A stretch of 64,000 nt of DNA, from the NCBI GenBank assembly GCA_902764915.1, contig CACWXY010000004.1:1-64000 (forward strand). Reading direction: 5' to 3'. A model generated the notes under the pieces. The model saw only the letters and a list, made by a program, of their open reading frames with translations. It was not told where the DNA came from and made no database searches. The position numbers and the translations under genes are program-made. Positions 45,712 to 54,125 of the stretch are shown here, piece after piece (within the stretch, counting starts at the first letter, position 1; every line of letters starts with the position of its first letter). This stretch comes from an uncultured Eubacteriales bacterium (lineage in GTDB: Bacteria; Bacillota; Clostridia; Christensenellales; Aristaeellaceae).

Positions 45712-46290
45712 ATGCTCAAGAAATTCACCGCCATACTGTCTGCACTGATGCTGACCCTTTCCTGCCTGACGATCGCTGCAGCCGAAGAGCAGCCCACAGA
45801 GCCCACCAGTCATATTCTTGTGGCGTACTTTTCCGCCACCGGCACCACCAGGGATGTAGCGGAAAAACTGGCGGAAGGCCTGGAAGCCGATCTGTATGAG
45901 ATCGTTCCTGAAGAACCCTACACTGATGCGGACCTGAATTACAATAACCGCAAAAGCCGTACTTCCCTGGAGATGGATGATCCTGACTGCCGTCCTGCCA
46001 TCGCAGACGAGCTGCCTGACCTGACGGACTATGACACGATCCTGATCGGCTACCCCATCTGGTGGGGCGATGCCCCGCGCATTGTGTCCACCTTTGTGGA
46101 AAGTGTGGATCTGACTGACAAGACACTGGCTGTGTTCTTTACCTCCGGCAGCAGCGGCCTGGGCAACAGTATGAAGCATCTGGAGGAACAGGCTGACGCA
46201 GGCACCTGGCTGGAAGGCAAGCGTTTCACGCCCCGCAGTACAGTGGAAGACCTGACGGACTGGGCAGCCTCGCTGGACATTCAGCCCTGA
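45712..46290 (+). CDS. Exported flavodoxin
   Basis: A 192-aa flavodoxin with an N-terminal signal peptide (LKKFTAILSALMLTLSCLTIAAA; a Cys in LSCL could be lipidated). The FMN phosphate loop is SATGTTRDVAEKLA (about residue 45), the ring-binding parts YPIWWGDAPRIVSTFVE and FFTSGSSGLGNS. Export of a flavodoxin is unusual and points to electron transfer outside the membrane together with the DUF362 protein. Confidence 0.9.
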   Translation: MLKKFTAILSALMLTLSCLTIAAAEEQPTEPTSHILVAYFSATGTTRDVAEKLAEGLEADLYEIVPEEPYTDADLNYNNRKSRTSLEMDDPDCRPAIADELPDLTDYDTILIGYPIWWGDAPRIVSTFVESVDLTDKTLAVFFTSGSSGLGNSMKHLEEQADAGTWLEGKRFTPRSTVEDLTDWAASLDIQP

Positions 46291-46303
46291 AAAAGGAGAC
46301 AGC

Positions 46304-46581
46304 ATGCGTACCAAGCATTCCAAACACATGGTGGATATCCTGCTGGGTATCGGACTCCTGCTGCTGATGAGCTATCAGGTGACGGGGGAAGCAGGACACG
46401 AATCCTGCCCTTCTGCTCCCACGGCGGCGGACGCTTCGGCCAGAGCCTGACCGCCATTGCCAAGCTGGCCCCGCAGGCTGTCATCGCTCCGGGCCTCTCC
46501 GTCCATTACTCCGGCGGCTCCGGCCTTTCAGATGATGTCCGGACATGGCTTGCATCGCAGGGCATGCCGGCAGGTCAATAA
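46304..46581 (+). pseudogene. Fused remnant: DUF4405 N-terminus plus flavodoxin C-terminus
   Basis: ATG 46304 (AAGGAGA) begins MRTKHSKHMVDILLGIGLLL with MSYQVTGEAGHE, the first helix of a DUF4405 membrane protein. Right there it joins, out of frame, the end of a flavodoxin (LPFCSHGGGRFGQSLTAIAK to a stop at 46581). The first frame stops at 46450. An internal deletion has removed the end of one gene and the start of the next. Confidence 0.85.
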
Positions 46582-46595
46582 AAGAGGTGGTTTTC

Positions 46596-47072
46596 ATGAA
46601 AAAATCATTGGTCGTGTATTTCTCCGCCAGCGGTGTTACAGCCGGACTGGCAAAGCGCCTGGCAGACGCCATCGGCGCGGATCTTGCAGAAATTGAGCCC
46701 AGCGCGCGCTATACCTGCGAGGATCTGGACTGGCGCAACCGGCAAAGCCGGAGCTCCATGGAAATGAATGACCGCTCCTGCCGCCCGGAGATCCGCAGGA
46801 CGGTTGACAGCATGGCAGTCTACGATGTCGTGTTTGTCGGGTTCCCCATCTGGTGGTATCGGGAGCCTTCCGTGATTGATACCTTTGTGGAATCCTACGA
46901 TTTCACGGGAAAGACATTGGTTCCCTTTGCCACCTCCGGCGGCTCCGGCATGGGTGACAGCGCTGCCAATCTGCAGACGCTGGCCGCGGGGGCCAGGATT
47001 GCATCCGGAAAACGCTTTGATGCAGGCGCATCCCCTGAAGAACTGGCCGACTGGGCAAAACAGTGGCTGTAA
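46596..47072 (+). CDS. Cytoplasmic flavodoxin
   Basis: A 158-aa flavodoxin started at ATG 46596 (AAAGAGGTGG). The FMN loop is SASGVTAGLAKRLA (about residue 9), and the ring sites are FPIWWYREPSVIDTFVE and FATSGGSGMGDS. It is close in sequence to the exported flavodoxin at 45712 but has no signal peptide, so the operon makes one on each side of the membrane. Confidence 0.9.
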   Translation: MKKSLVVYFSASGVTAGLAKRLADAIGADLAEIEPSARYTCEDLDWRNRQSRSSMEMNDRSCRPEIRRTVDSMAVYDVVFVGFPIWWYREPSVIDTFVESYDFTGKTLVPFATSGGSGMGDSAANLQTLAAGARIASGKRFDAGASPEELADWAKQWL

Positions 47073-47084
47073 GGAGGCATTACA

Positions 47085-47831
47085 ATGGCAAAAAAACAAA
47101 CAGCCGGAAGGGATAACCTTGGCAGGCTGGCACCCAAATTTGCAGAACTGAATGACGATGTCCTTTTCGGAGAAGTCTGGGCCCGGGAAAGGGAGCTTTC
47201 CCCCCGCGACCGCAGCATGATTACCATTGCCGCGCTGTTCTCCGCAGGACTGTATCCACAGCTGAAGGCGCATCTGTCCATCGGCAGGGATCACGGCATC
47301 ACGAAACAGGAGGCCGTGGAAATCGTGACCCAGCTGGCCTTCTACTGCGGCTGGCCCAAGGCGTGGAGCACCTTCCCACTGATCCAGGAAGTATACGGTG
47401 ATGAGGAAAGCGAGCTGGACGGCGTGCCCTCCAACCTGTCTGTGTTCCCTGTCGGGCAGAAGAATGATGCTTATGCGCAGTATTTCATTGGCCAGAGCTA
47501 TCTGGCACCGCTCTCCACTGTGCAGGTACCTGTCTTCAATGTTACCTTTGCGCCTGGATGCCGGAACAACTGGCACATCCATCATGCCAGCGAAGGCGGC
47601 GGGCAGATGCTGATCTGCGTCAGCGGCCGCGGCTGGTACCAGGAATGGGGAAAGGAAGCCCGTGAACTTCATCCCGGTGATGTGGTGAATATCCCCGCAG
47701 GAGTCAAGCATTGGCACGGTGCCGCCTGCGACAGCTGGTTCCAGCATCTGGCCGTTGAAGTGCCTGGCAAGGATGGAAGGGCCGAGTGGCTGGAGCCTGT
47801 GGATGCGGAGCAATACGGGAAACTGAAATAA
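47085..47831 (+). CDS. Carboxymuconolactone decarboxylase-like and cupin fusion
   Basis: A 248-aa two-domain protein. The N-terminal CMD/AhpD-like half (RDRSMITIAALFSAGLYPQL to FYCGWPKAWSTFPLI) lacks the CxxC of peroxidase-type members. The C-terminal cupin (NNWHIHHASEGGGQMLICV, PGDVVNIPAGVKHWHG) has the His ligands for a metal. Such fusions are common next to flavodoxin and aldo/keto reductase genes in Bacillota. It is the last gene of the TetR operon. The reaction is unknown. Confidence 0.9.
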   Translation: MAKKQTAGRDNLGRLAPKFAELNDDVLFGEVWARERELSPRDRSMITIAALFSAGLYPQLKAHLSIGRDHGITKQEAVEIVTQLAFYCGWPKAWSTFPLIQEVYGDEESELDGVPSNLSVFPVGQKNDAYAQYFIGQSYLAPLSTVQVPVFNVTFAPGCRNNWHIHHASEGGGQMLICVSGRGWYQEWGKEARELHPGDVVNIPAGVKHWHGAACDSWFQHLAVEVPGKDGRAEWLEPVDAEQYGKLK

Positions 47832-47948
47832 GCGCCCTGTCTCCGCAGCAGGCATATACGCCTGCTGCCAATCAACGGCTCAGTTCTCAGCCGTACATGG
47901 TTCCGGCATGTCCGTTCGACTTGCCCCGGAAGTAATCATAGTCGTTGA

Positions 47949-47996
47949 AAATGGCATTCTGCTGACTCTTTGCGAGTTTTCAGAATGCCATTTTTT
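47949..47996 (+). terminator. Terminator of the redox operon
   Basis: A 13-bp perfect stem (AAATGGCATTCTG with 47981-47993) followed by TTTTTT. A second hairpin (GCAGCAGGC / GCCTGCTGC) lies upstream at about 47,851-47,874. The gap 47,832-48,145 holds no gene. Confidence 0.85.
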
Positions 47997-48145
47997 CATT
48001 TCTGTCTTTGTCGGCATATTTATGCATTCTCTTTTGGCAGATGCGGGCTGAATGGACTATAATAGAGCATGAGACATTCATCTGCACTGTCATCCATATC
48101 AGGGAAAAGCGCAGAGCGATTTCAGAGGGAGATGATTACAGCAGC

Positions 48146-49588
48146 ATGAAGCAGGCAACCAAACAAATCGCTATCTGTGCGTTGGCATTGCTCGTCTTCT
48201 GCACAGTCTGCCGCTGGACATTGTTCCGTACCTATACCATTCATGTTCCTGTCGATGCCGCTCTGACAAGGGAGTCTTCGCAGCCGCCCAGCATTGAAGT
48301 GCAGGACGGCATACATATTGACGGGGAAACATGGCGCAACGGTGTACTGCATGTATCCATCCGTCCGGACCGGCCGGGAGAAGCGGATGTCATCATTCGG
48401 AATGCGAACAGCGATATGTCCCAGTATCATCCCCTGCGCATCAGCCGTCTGGGAACAGTCTATGACCTGCAGACCGGCGGGTTCAGCGGCGATGCAGCGG
48501 TATTGATTGCCGTAACGCTGTTCTGGCTGCTGGTAAGCGCCATTATGTTCTGGCACTACCTGCAGGCGAAAGGACAAGCATTCTATGCCTATTCCACCAT
48601 TTACTTCGCCGGCTTTTCCATCTTTACGCTCGTCACCGGTCTTCTGATGCTGCGCGTGACGGTATTGCATCTTGTGCGCCCGGCGAATTTCAGCATGTAT
48701 GCAGCGTACAGCACCATCAACGGCGCCAGCAAGCAGTTCATGCTTATGACCATGCCGATCACTGCGCTTTTCGCGCTGGCCATGGCCGTCAGCAATGTGG
48801 AGCTGCTGCGCCACCAGAAACCGCAGCTGCAGAACGTGCTGGGACTTCTGATCAGTCTGCTGCTGATTCTCGGCGAAATCATCGGCCTTGCCCTGTTCAT
48901 ACGCGATTTTTCGGGCTCGGAATGGGAAGGCCGGATACAGAATACCCTGGAAAATGTCTACGCCACTGTCTTTGTGTACTTTGAGTGTATGCTGCTGGGG
49001 TCTGTCATCTGCGGCATGAAGGCCGCCAGACATCAGCCTGCTATGGATAAGGACTTTATTATTATTCTGGGATGCTGGTTCCGAAAGGATGGAACGCTGC
49101 CGCCCCTGCTTCGGGGAAGAGTGGACCGGGCGCTGGAGTTCTGGCGCAGGCAGAAAGCCGCTTCAGGAAAGGAAGCTATCTTTATTCCCTCCGGCGGCCA
49201 AGGCGCGGATGAGACCATGCCTGAAGCAGAAGCCATGCGCCGGTATCTCGTTTCGCAGGGCATACCGGAGAGAATGATCCTTCCTGAGACCCAGTCCGCC
49301 AATACCTATCAGAACATGGCGTTCTCCAAGAAAATCGTGGATACCATTGACGCGGACGGCAAGGTCATCTTTACCACCACCAATTATCATGTTTTCCGCA
49401 GCGGTCTGTGGGCAAGCCGTGTCGGACTTGCCGCAGAAGGCATCGGTGGCAAAACCAGATGGTGGTACTGGCCCAACGCATTCATGCGGGAATGCGCGGG
49501 TCTTATGAAGAGCCGATGGAAGCAGGAAATCCTTTTGTTGATCCTGCTGATCCTGTTTTTCGGCGTCTTATCCATGGTACTGGGCTAG
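48146..49588 (+). CDS. YdcF/SanA-type membrane protein (DUF218)
   Basis: A 480-aa membrane protein started at ATG 48146 (GAGGGAGATG upstream). There is an N-terminal membrane anchor, an extracytoplasmic beta segment (about residues 35-110) and four membrane helices (115-280). Then the DUF218 domain follows: FIIILGCWFRKDG, RGRVDRALEFW, FIPSGGQGADE, ETQSANTYQNM and TTNYHVFRSGLWA. A final membrane helix ends the protein. DUF218 proteins act in envelope maintenance in other bacteria; the reaction is not established. Confidence 0.88.
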   Translation: MKQATKQIAICALALLVFCTVCRWTLFRTYTIHVPVDAALTRESSQPPSIEVQDGIHIDGETWRNGVLHVSIRPDRPGEADVIIRNANSDMSQYHPLRISRLGTVYDLQTGGFSGDAAVLIAVTLFWLLVSAIMFWHYLQAKGQAFYAYSTIYFAGFSIFTLVTGLLMLRVTVLHLVRPANFSMYAAYSTINGASKQFMLMTMPITALFALAMAVSNVELLRHQKPQLQNVLGLLISLLLILGEIIGLALFIRDFSGSEWEGRIQNTLENVYATVFVYFECMLLGSVICGMKAARHQPAMDKDFIIILGCWFRKDGTLPPLLRGRVDRALEFWRRQKAASGKEAIFIPSGGQGADETMPEAEAMRRYLVSQGIPERMILPETQSANTYQNMAFSKKIVDTIDADGKVIFTTTNYHVFRSGLWASRVGLAAEGIGGKTRWWYWPNAFMRECAGLMKSRWKQEILLLILLILFFGVLSMVLG

Positions 49589-49712
49589 AACGCTTTTCCA
49601 GTGCTGCACATGGGTCCCTGCCGTATTATGGAAGGAAGGTATCGTCCCGGGCTGGATCCAGGATGAACTGTCTTTGTTCGTCTCAGCGCTGAAAACAGAA
49701 GGAGAAATGAGA

Positions 49713-50510
49713 ATGAGGAAGCGTTTGGTCTGGATACTTGCACTGGTTATGCTGCTGACTGTGACCGCCTTCGCGGAGGAGGATGAGGATTTTGCGCCGA
49801 TGCCCGAAGACGCAGGCGCATATGCCGGACTCTGGAAGTGTGAGGATACGACGGCAGAACTGACCTGGGAAGAAGAAGGCTTCCGGGTGCTGATTCATAA
49901 GGATTTGGAAGACGGAACCGCCATGGAGTGGGAATACAGTTGTCTCTACAATGAAGACGGGCATTCCCTGGATGCCATGCCTACAGGCACATGTCTCTTC
50001 CTTGCAGACGGCGATCCGGAAAACAGTTCATCCGTTGCCGAGCGCTATGAAGACGGCGAAGCGGTTTTTACCCTGGACGCGGAAGGCTGTCTCCTCTGGC
50101 AGGATAAGAAAGAAGACGCCGGAAAGGATCTGCGCTTTATCAAGACAGGCGATCCCCGGCTGGAAGGCACCTGGGTCTGCGGACGGGCCAGCATGGATAT
50201 CGTATTCGAGGAAGAGGGCTACCGGGTATTCATCTCCTGGAGCAGCAGCGCAGCGGAGGTCACGGAATGGGAATACAGCTGTCTGTATGATGCCGGAAGG
50301 CAGGCGCTGGTCTCCCTGCCCTTCGGCGTATGCACGGACGTTGTCTACAATGAAGACGGTGATATCGCCTCCGCCACGGTGCGCTATGAGGACGGCGAAG
50401 CGGCCTTTATCCTGGACAGTGACGGTCACCTTCTCTGGCAGGACGAAAAAGAAGATGCCGGGAAAGATATGACCTTTGAATGGGTACCCATACTGGATAT
50501 GGGTGCTTAA
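49713..50510 (+). CDS. Secreted protein with two copies of one domain
   Basis: A 265-aa exported protein (signal peptide WILALVMLLTVTAFA, then acidic EEDEDFAPMPEDAG). Two repeats of about 110 residues follow, each with GxW-x-C, EEEGFRVLI or EEEGYRVFI, EWEYSCLY, a variable middle, RYEDGEA and LLWQDKKEDAGKDL or LLWQDEKEDAGKDM. The repeats arose by internal duplication; the second has lost some charge. No family is recognised. The start at 49713 is preferred over 49707 by spacing to GGAG. Confidence 0.8.
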   Translation: MRKRLVWILALVMLLTVTAFAEEDEDFAPMPEDAGAYAGLWKCEDTTAELTWEEEGFRVLIHKDLEDGTAMEWEYSCLYNEDGHSLDAMPTGTCLFLADGDPENSSSVAERYEDGEAVFTLDAEGCLLWQDKKEDAGKDLRFIKTGDPRLEGTWVCGRASMDIVFEEEGYRVFISWSSSAAEVTEWEYSCLYDAGRQALVSLPFGVCTDVVYNEDGDIASATVRYEDGEAAFILDSDGHLLWQDEKEDAGKDMTFEWVPILDMGA

Positions 50511-50591
50511 GCGCTTGCGGCATGCCGCATGAGACGCCGGACGGCGGCCGATTGCATTCTTTCCAAACCATTCCTTGCAGGAGGCAGGCAT

Positions 50592-51554
50592 ATGGACATT
50601 CAATACCTGTTATGGCTTCAGGACTTCCGCAACAGCATACAGGACGCATGGACACCCCTGATGGAGTTTATTTCCAGTTTTGCCACTACATACCTGATTC
50701 TGATCCCGGTATTCGTATACTGGTTCTGGGATAAGCGGAAGGGGTTATATCCGCTGGTCTCTTATTATTTCTGCATGTTCTTCACGCCGCTGATCAAGCT
50801 GACCGCGTGCATATACCGCCCCTGGATCCGGGACGCGCGTATCCTGCCAGCCGGTGATTCCATCTCCACGGCAACCGGCTATTCCTTCCCCAGCGGGCAT
50901 ACCACCACCGCAGGCCCGCTGTCCGGCGGTATGGCGGTTACCCTGTGGGAGAAGAAACGCACACGCGCCCTGTCCTGCCTGTTCGTTCTGTTTATTCTTC
51001 TTACCGGTTTTTCCAGGAATTACCTGGGCGTGCATACACCGCAGGACGTTTTTGTAGCGATCTGTCTGTCTGTTCTCAGTCTGATTCTCACCTCCCGGCT
51101 CTTTGCCTATCTGGATCAGCACCCCGAGAAAGAAGACTGGCTGCTGCTGGGCGGGTTTCTGCTGTGCTGGGCAGGTATTCTCTATATCTCCTGCAAGGGG
51201 TATCCCATGGACCTGAGCGAAGAGGGAAAGCTGATTGTCGATCCGAAGAAGATGATGAACGACGGCTATGGTGATCTCGGGAAAGTCATGGGCTTTATTA
51301 TCGCCCGGTTTGTGGAGAAGAAGTGGATTCATTTCCAGCCTCTGCGCAGGAGCTGGAAAAGCGCAGTCGTCTGTCTCGCGGGCCTTTACCTGATGACAGT
51401 GCTCAAGAGTTTCCTGCGTCCAGCGCTGACCGCCTCGCTTGGATCACACTGGGGTAAGCTGCTCTTCTCCGTCATCCATGCCTTCTACTATATCGCGCTG
51501 GTGCCCCTGGTGCTGAAGCTGTGCGGTCGACTCTCCTTTTTCAGTAAAGAATGA
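50592..51554 (+). CDS. PAP2-type membrane phosphatase
   Basis: A 320-aa membrane protein started at ATG 50592 (AGGAGGCAGG). The three PAP2 motifs are present: KLTACIYRPW (about residue 62), PSGHTTTAGPL (about residue 98) and SRNYLGVHTPQDVFVA (about residue 148, with catalytic His and Asp). Eight or more membrane helices. It probably removes phosphate from lipid phosphates such as undecaprenyl pyrophosphate or phosphatidate. The C-terminal 120 residues are an extra membrane part. Confidence 0.9.
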   Translation: MDIQYLLWLQDFRNSIQDAWTPLMEFISSFATTYLILIPVFVYWFWDKRKGLYPLVSYYFCMFFTPLIKLTACIYRPWIRDARILPAGDSISTATGYSFPSGHTTTAGPLSGGMAVTLWEKKRTRALSCLFVLFILLTGFSRNYLGVHTPQDVFVAICLSVLSLILTSRLFAYLDQHPEKEDWLLLGGFLLCWAGILYISCKGYPMDLSEEGKLIVDPKKMMNDGYGDLGKVMGFIIARFVEKKWIHFQPLRRSWKSAVVCLAGLYLMTVLKSFLRPALTASLGSHWGKLLFSVIHAFYYIALVPLVLKLCGRLSFFSKE

Positions 51555-51587
51555 TAGCGTCCATGTAACGGAAACAGGAATGATACT

Positions 51588-53114
51588 ATGATACTCAAAG
51601 ATAAACTGCTTGAAAAAAGCAGGGAAGCCTTCGCGGCTGTACTGCCTATTGTAACGCTGGTCATTATCCTCAGCCTGTCCGTAGCGCCTATTCCCAGCGG
51701 TGTTATGCTGAGCTTCTTTATGGGAACACTGATGCTGCTGGGAGGTATGATGCTTTTCTCCGTCGGTGCGGAGGTGGCCATGCAGCCTATGGGTGAGCAG
51801 ATCGGCGCCAGAGTCACACGGTCCAAGAATCTTACGCTGATCCTGGTGCTCGGCTTTGTACTGGGCCTGCTGATTACCGTATCCGAACCGGACCTGCAGG
51901 TGCTGGCCCGGCAGGTGCAGACCATTCCCAATATGGTGCTGATCCTGTCCGTTGGCGTCGGCGTCGGCGGGTTTCTGGTGCTGGCACTGGTCCGAATCCT
52001 GTATCGCATTCCGATACGGCTCCTGCTGTTCGGCTTTTATCTGCTGATACTGGGGCTGACTTTCCTAGCACCGGAAAACTTCCGGGCCGTTGCCTATGAC
52101 TCGGGCGGCGTCACGACCGGGCCCATGACCGTGCCTTTTATCATGGCCTTTGGTCTGGGCATATGTGCCATCCGCAGTGATGCCAACGCGGCCGAGGATT
52201 CCTTTGGACTGGTTGCGCTGTGCTCCATAGGGCCTATTCTTGCCGTGCTGATCCTGAGCATGGTCTTTCGCGCGGAGGAAGCCGATTATACCCCCGTGTT
52301 TGTCACCAATGTCAAGGATTCCCTGGAACTGCGTGTACTGTTCAGCAATGGGTTCCCCGAATACCTGAAGGAAATGCTGATTTCCATTCTTCCCATTACC
52401 GTGTTCTTCTTTGTGTTCAATTATGTGATGCTCAAGCTGAATTTTGAGCTGCTCTCCCGCATCGGACTGGGCATCCTGTATACCTATGTGGGCCTTACGA
52501 TATTCATGACCGGCGCAAACTATGGATTCATGCCTGCCGGCGTATATCTGGGGCAGATGCTGGGCGAACTCTCCTACCGCTGGATTATTATCCCTACAGG
52601 CGTCCTGATCGGCTACATGGTTGTCAAGGCCGAACCGGCCGTATATGTACTGATGCGGCAGGTGGAAGACCTGACAGACGGCGCCATTACCGGACGCAGC
52701 CTGCAGCTGAGCATGTGCGTGGGCGTGGGCGTTTCAGTGGGGCTTTCCATGCTCCGGGTCATGCTGCGGCTGAACGTACTTTGGTTCATTATTCCCGGGT
52801 ATGTACTGGCACTGGGTATGAGCTTTCTCTGTCCCAAACTGTTCACCGCCATTGCATTCGACTCCGGCGGTGTGGCCTCCGGTCCCATGACGGCGGCCTT
52901 CCTGCTTCCCATGACCATGGGATTCTGCACGGCCACGGGCGGTGACCTGGCCAAGGATGCCTTCGGCGTGGTCGCGCTGGTCGCCATGACGCCGCTGATT
53001 ACCATACAGGGACTGGGCATTCTCTATCGGATCAAGTCACGGCATCGCACAGCGGCGAGAACCGAGTCCGATCTGTTCGCTGACCTGCCCGATGATGCCA
53101 TCATTGAACTGTAA
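51588..53114 (+). CDS. DUF1538 membrane protein
   Basis: A 508-aa membrane protein made of two homologous halves. Each has a helix pair followed by a conserved re-entrant-like motif: RAVAYDSGGVTTGPMTVPFI in the first half and TAIAFDSGGVASGPMTAAFL in the second. Such an inverted or tandem repeat is typical of transporters. DUF1538 proteins commonly stand next to PII-like genes, as here. The substrate is unknown. Confidence 0.9.
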   Translation: MILKDKLLEKSREAFAAVLPIVTLVIILSLSVAPIPSGVMLSFFMGTLMLLGGMMLFSVGAEVAMQPMGEQIGARVTRSKNLTLILVLGFVLGLLITVSEPDLQVLARQVQTIPNMVLILSVGVGVGGFLVLALVRILYRIPIRLLLFGFYLLILGLTFLAPENFRAVAYDSGGVTTGPMTVPFIMAFGLGICAIRSDANAAEDSFGLVALCSIGPILAVLILSMVFRAEEADYTPVFVTNVKDSLELRVLFSNGFPEYLKEMLISILPITVFFFVFNYVMLKLNFELLSRIGLGILYTYVGLTIFMTGANYGFMPAGVYLGQMLGELSYRWIIIPTGVLIGYMVVKAEPAVYVLMRQVEDLTDGAITGRSLQLSMCVGVGVSVGLSMLRVMLRLNVLWFIIPGYVLALGMSFLCPKLFTAIAFDSGGVASGPMTAAFLLPMTMGFCTATGGDLAKDAFGVVALVAMTPLITIQGLGILYRIKSRHRTAARTESDLFADLPDDAIIEL

Positions 53115-53125
53115 GGAGGCAGAGC

Positions 53126-53854
53126 ATGAACCAATCGGAACTGTACATGATGATGACGGTCACCGGCCGGGAGAAGATGCGCGAGTTTATCCGTCTGTAC
53201 AAGGACAAGGGACTGGATACGCATTTTCTGTCCCTGGGGCACGGAACCGCACAGCAGCGCTATATGCGCCTGCTTGCGCTGAATGAAACCGAAAAAATGG
53301 TCTGTCTGACCATTGTCACGGGACGGAAATGGCTGGAAGTGAAGAAGGCCATGTCGGTTCGGCTGCGCATTGAAGCACCCGGTGTCGGCGTTGCCTATAT
53401 CGTGCCCTTGTCCGCGATCGGCGGAAAACGGGAATTAATGTTCCTGACAGACGGTCAGGGATTTGAGAAAGGGGCTGAACAGGCTTTGAAAGGAACAGAG
53501 CAGGAATTGCTGGTCGTCATCGGCAAGCAGGGATTCAGCGAACAGATCATGGATGCGGCACGCAAGACCGGCGCTCGCGGAGGCACGGTCATTCACGCCC
53601 GGGGAACCGGTCAGGAAAAGGCGGAACAGTTTCTGGGCATTTCCCTGGCCAGTGAAAAGGATATTATCCTGATTGTGGTGCCTACGGAAAAGAAGACAGA
53701 CATGATGCAGCAGATCATCCATGATGCCGGTCCCGGTACCCCCGCAGCTGCGATCGTATTCTCGCTTCCTGTGACGGACACTGCGGGCATGACACTGCGC
53801 CCGCAGACAGAGGAGCTGGAGGAAAGCGACCTTGCCCCGGAGGAAAAATCCTGA
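53126..53854 (+). CDS. Tandem PII-like regulator
   Basis: A 242-aa protein, twice the size of a PII subunit. The C-terminal half (ELLVVIGKQGFSEQIMDAAR, then KTGARGGTVIHARGTG) is a clear PII-like domain with T-loop sequence, ending with IILIVVPTEKKTDMMQQII. The N-terminal half (YMMMTVTGREKMREFI, THFLSLGHGTA) looks like a diverged copy. It starts 11 nt after DUF1538 and is probably its nucleotide- or metabolite-sensing partner, by analogy with GlnK-AmtB. Confidence 0.88.
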   Translation: MNQSELYMMMTVTGREKMREFIRLYKDKGLDTHFLSLGHGTAQQRYMRLLALNETEKMVCLTIVTGRKWLEVKKAMSVRLRIEAPGVGVAYIVPLSAIGGKRELMFLTDGQGFEKGAEQALKGTEQELLVVIGKQGFSEQIMDAARKTGARGGTVIHARGTGQEKAEQFLGISLASEKDIILIVVPTEKKTDMMQQIIHDAGPGTPAAAIVFSLPVTDTAGMTLRPQTEELEESDLAPEEKS

Positions 53855-53893
53855 TCAGATATACCCGTCTTCGCGGTGCGCAGACAGGCTTCA

Positions 53894-53950
53894 TGCCCGG
53901 GCGCACTGTACAGAGCCCGGGCACGGCAGAGGCCGCCGGGTTCTTTTTCT
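53894..53950 (+). terminator. Terminator of the DUF1538-PII operon
   Basis: GCCCGGGC repeats (53894-53902 and 53915-53923) form one stem. A second, mutually exclusive stem (CCCGG-CGGC / GCCG-CCGGG) ends directly before TTCTTTTTCTTC. A two-state attenuator is conceivable. A separate perfect 11-bp inverted repeat (CTGCAGGCAGG, 54045-54055 with 54069-54079) lies further on. Confidence 0.65.
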
Positions 53951-54125
53951 TCTCTGGAATACACAAAAGCCGTGGAATGGTTCTTCCATTCCCGGCCCAG
54001 CCTTGCACCGGTGCCTGTGTGCGCCTTTGTGAAGCGTACGATTGCTGCAGGCAGGCGCCTGACTGACCCCTGCCTGCAGTCAACCGATCTCCCGCCAAAT
54101 ATCTGACTCATGAAAGGTGATGCTC

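Noticed and set aside
43777..46329. An 850-codon open frame antisense to the DUF362, permease and flavodoxin genes
   Set aside because: It spans three well-supported genes with their own ribosome binding sites on the other strand. Its His/Gln/Arg-rich composition is that of an antisense frame.
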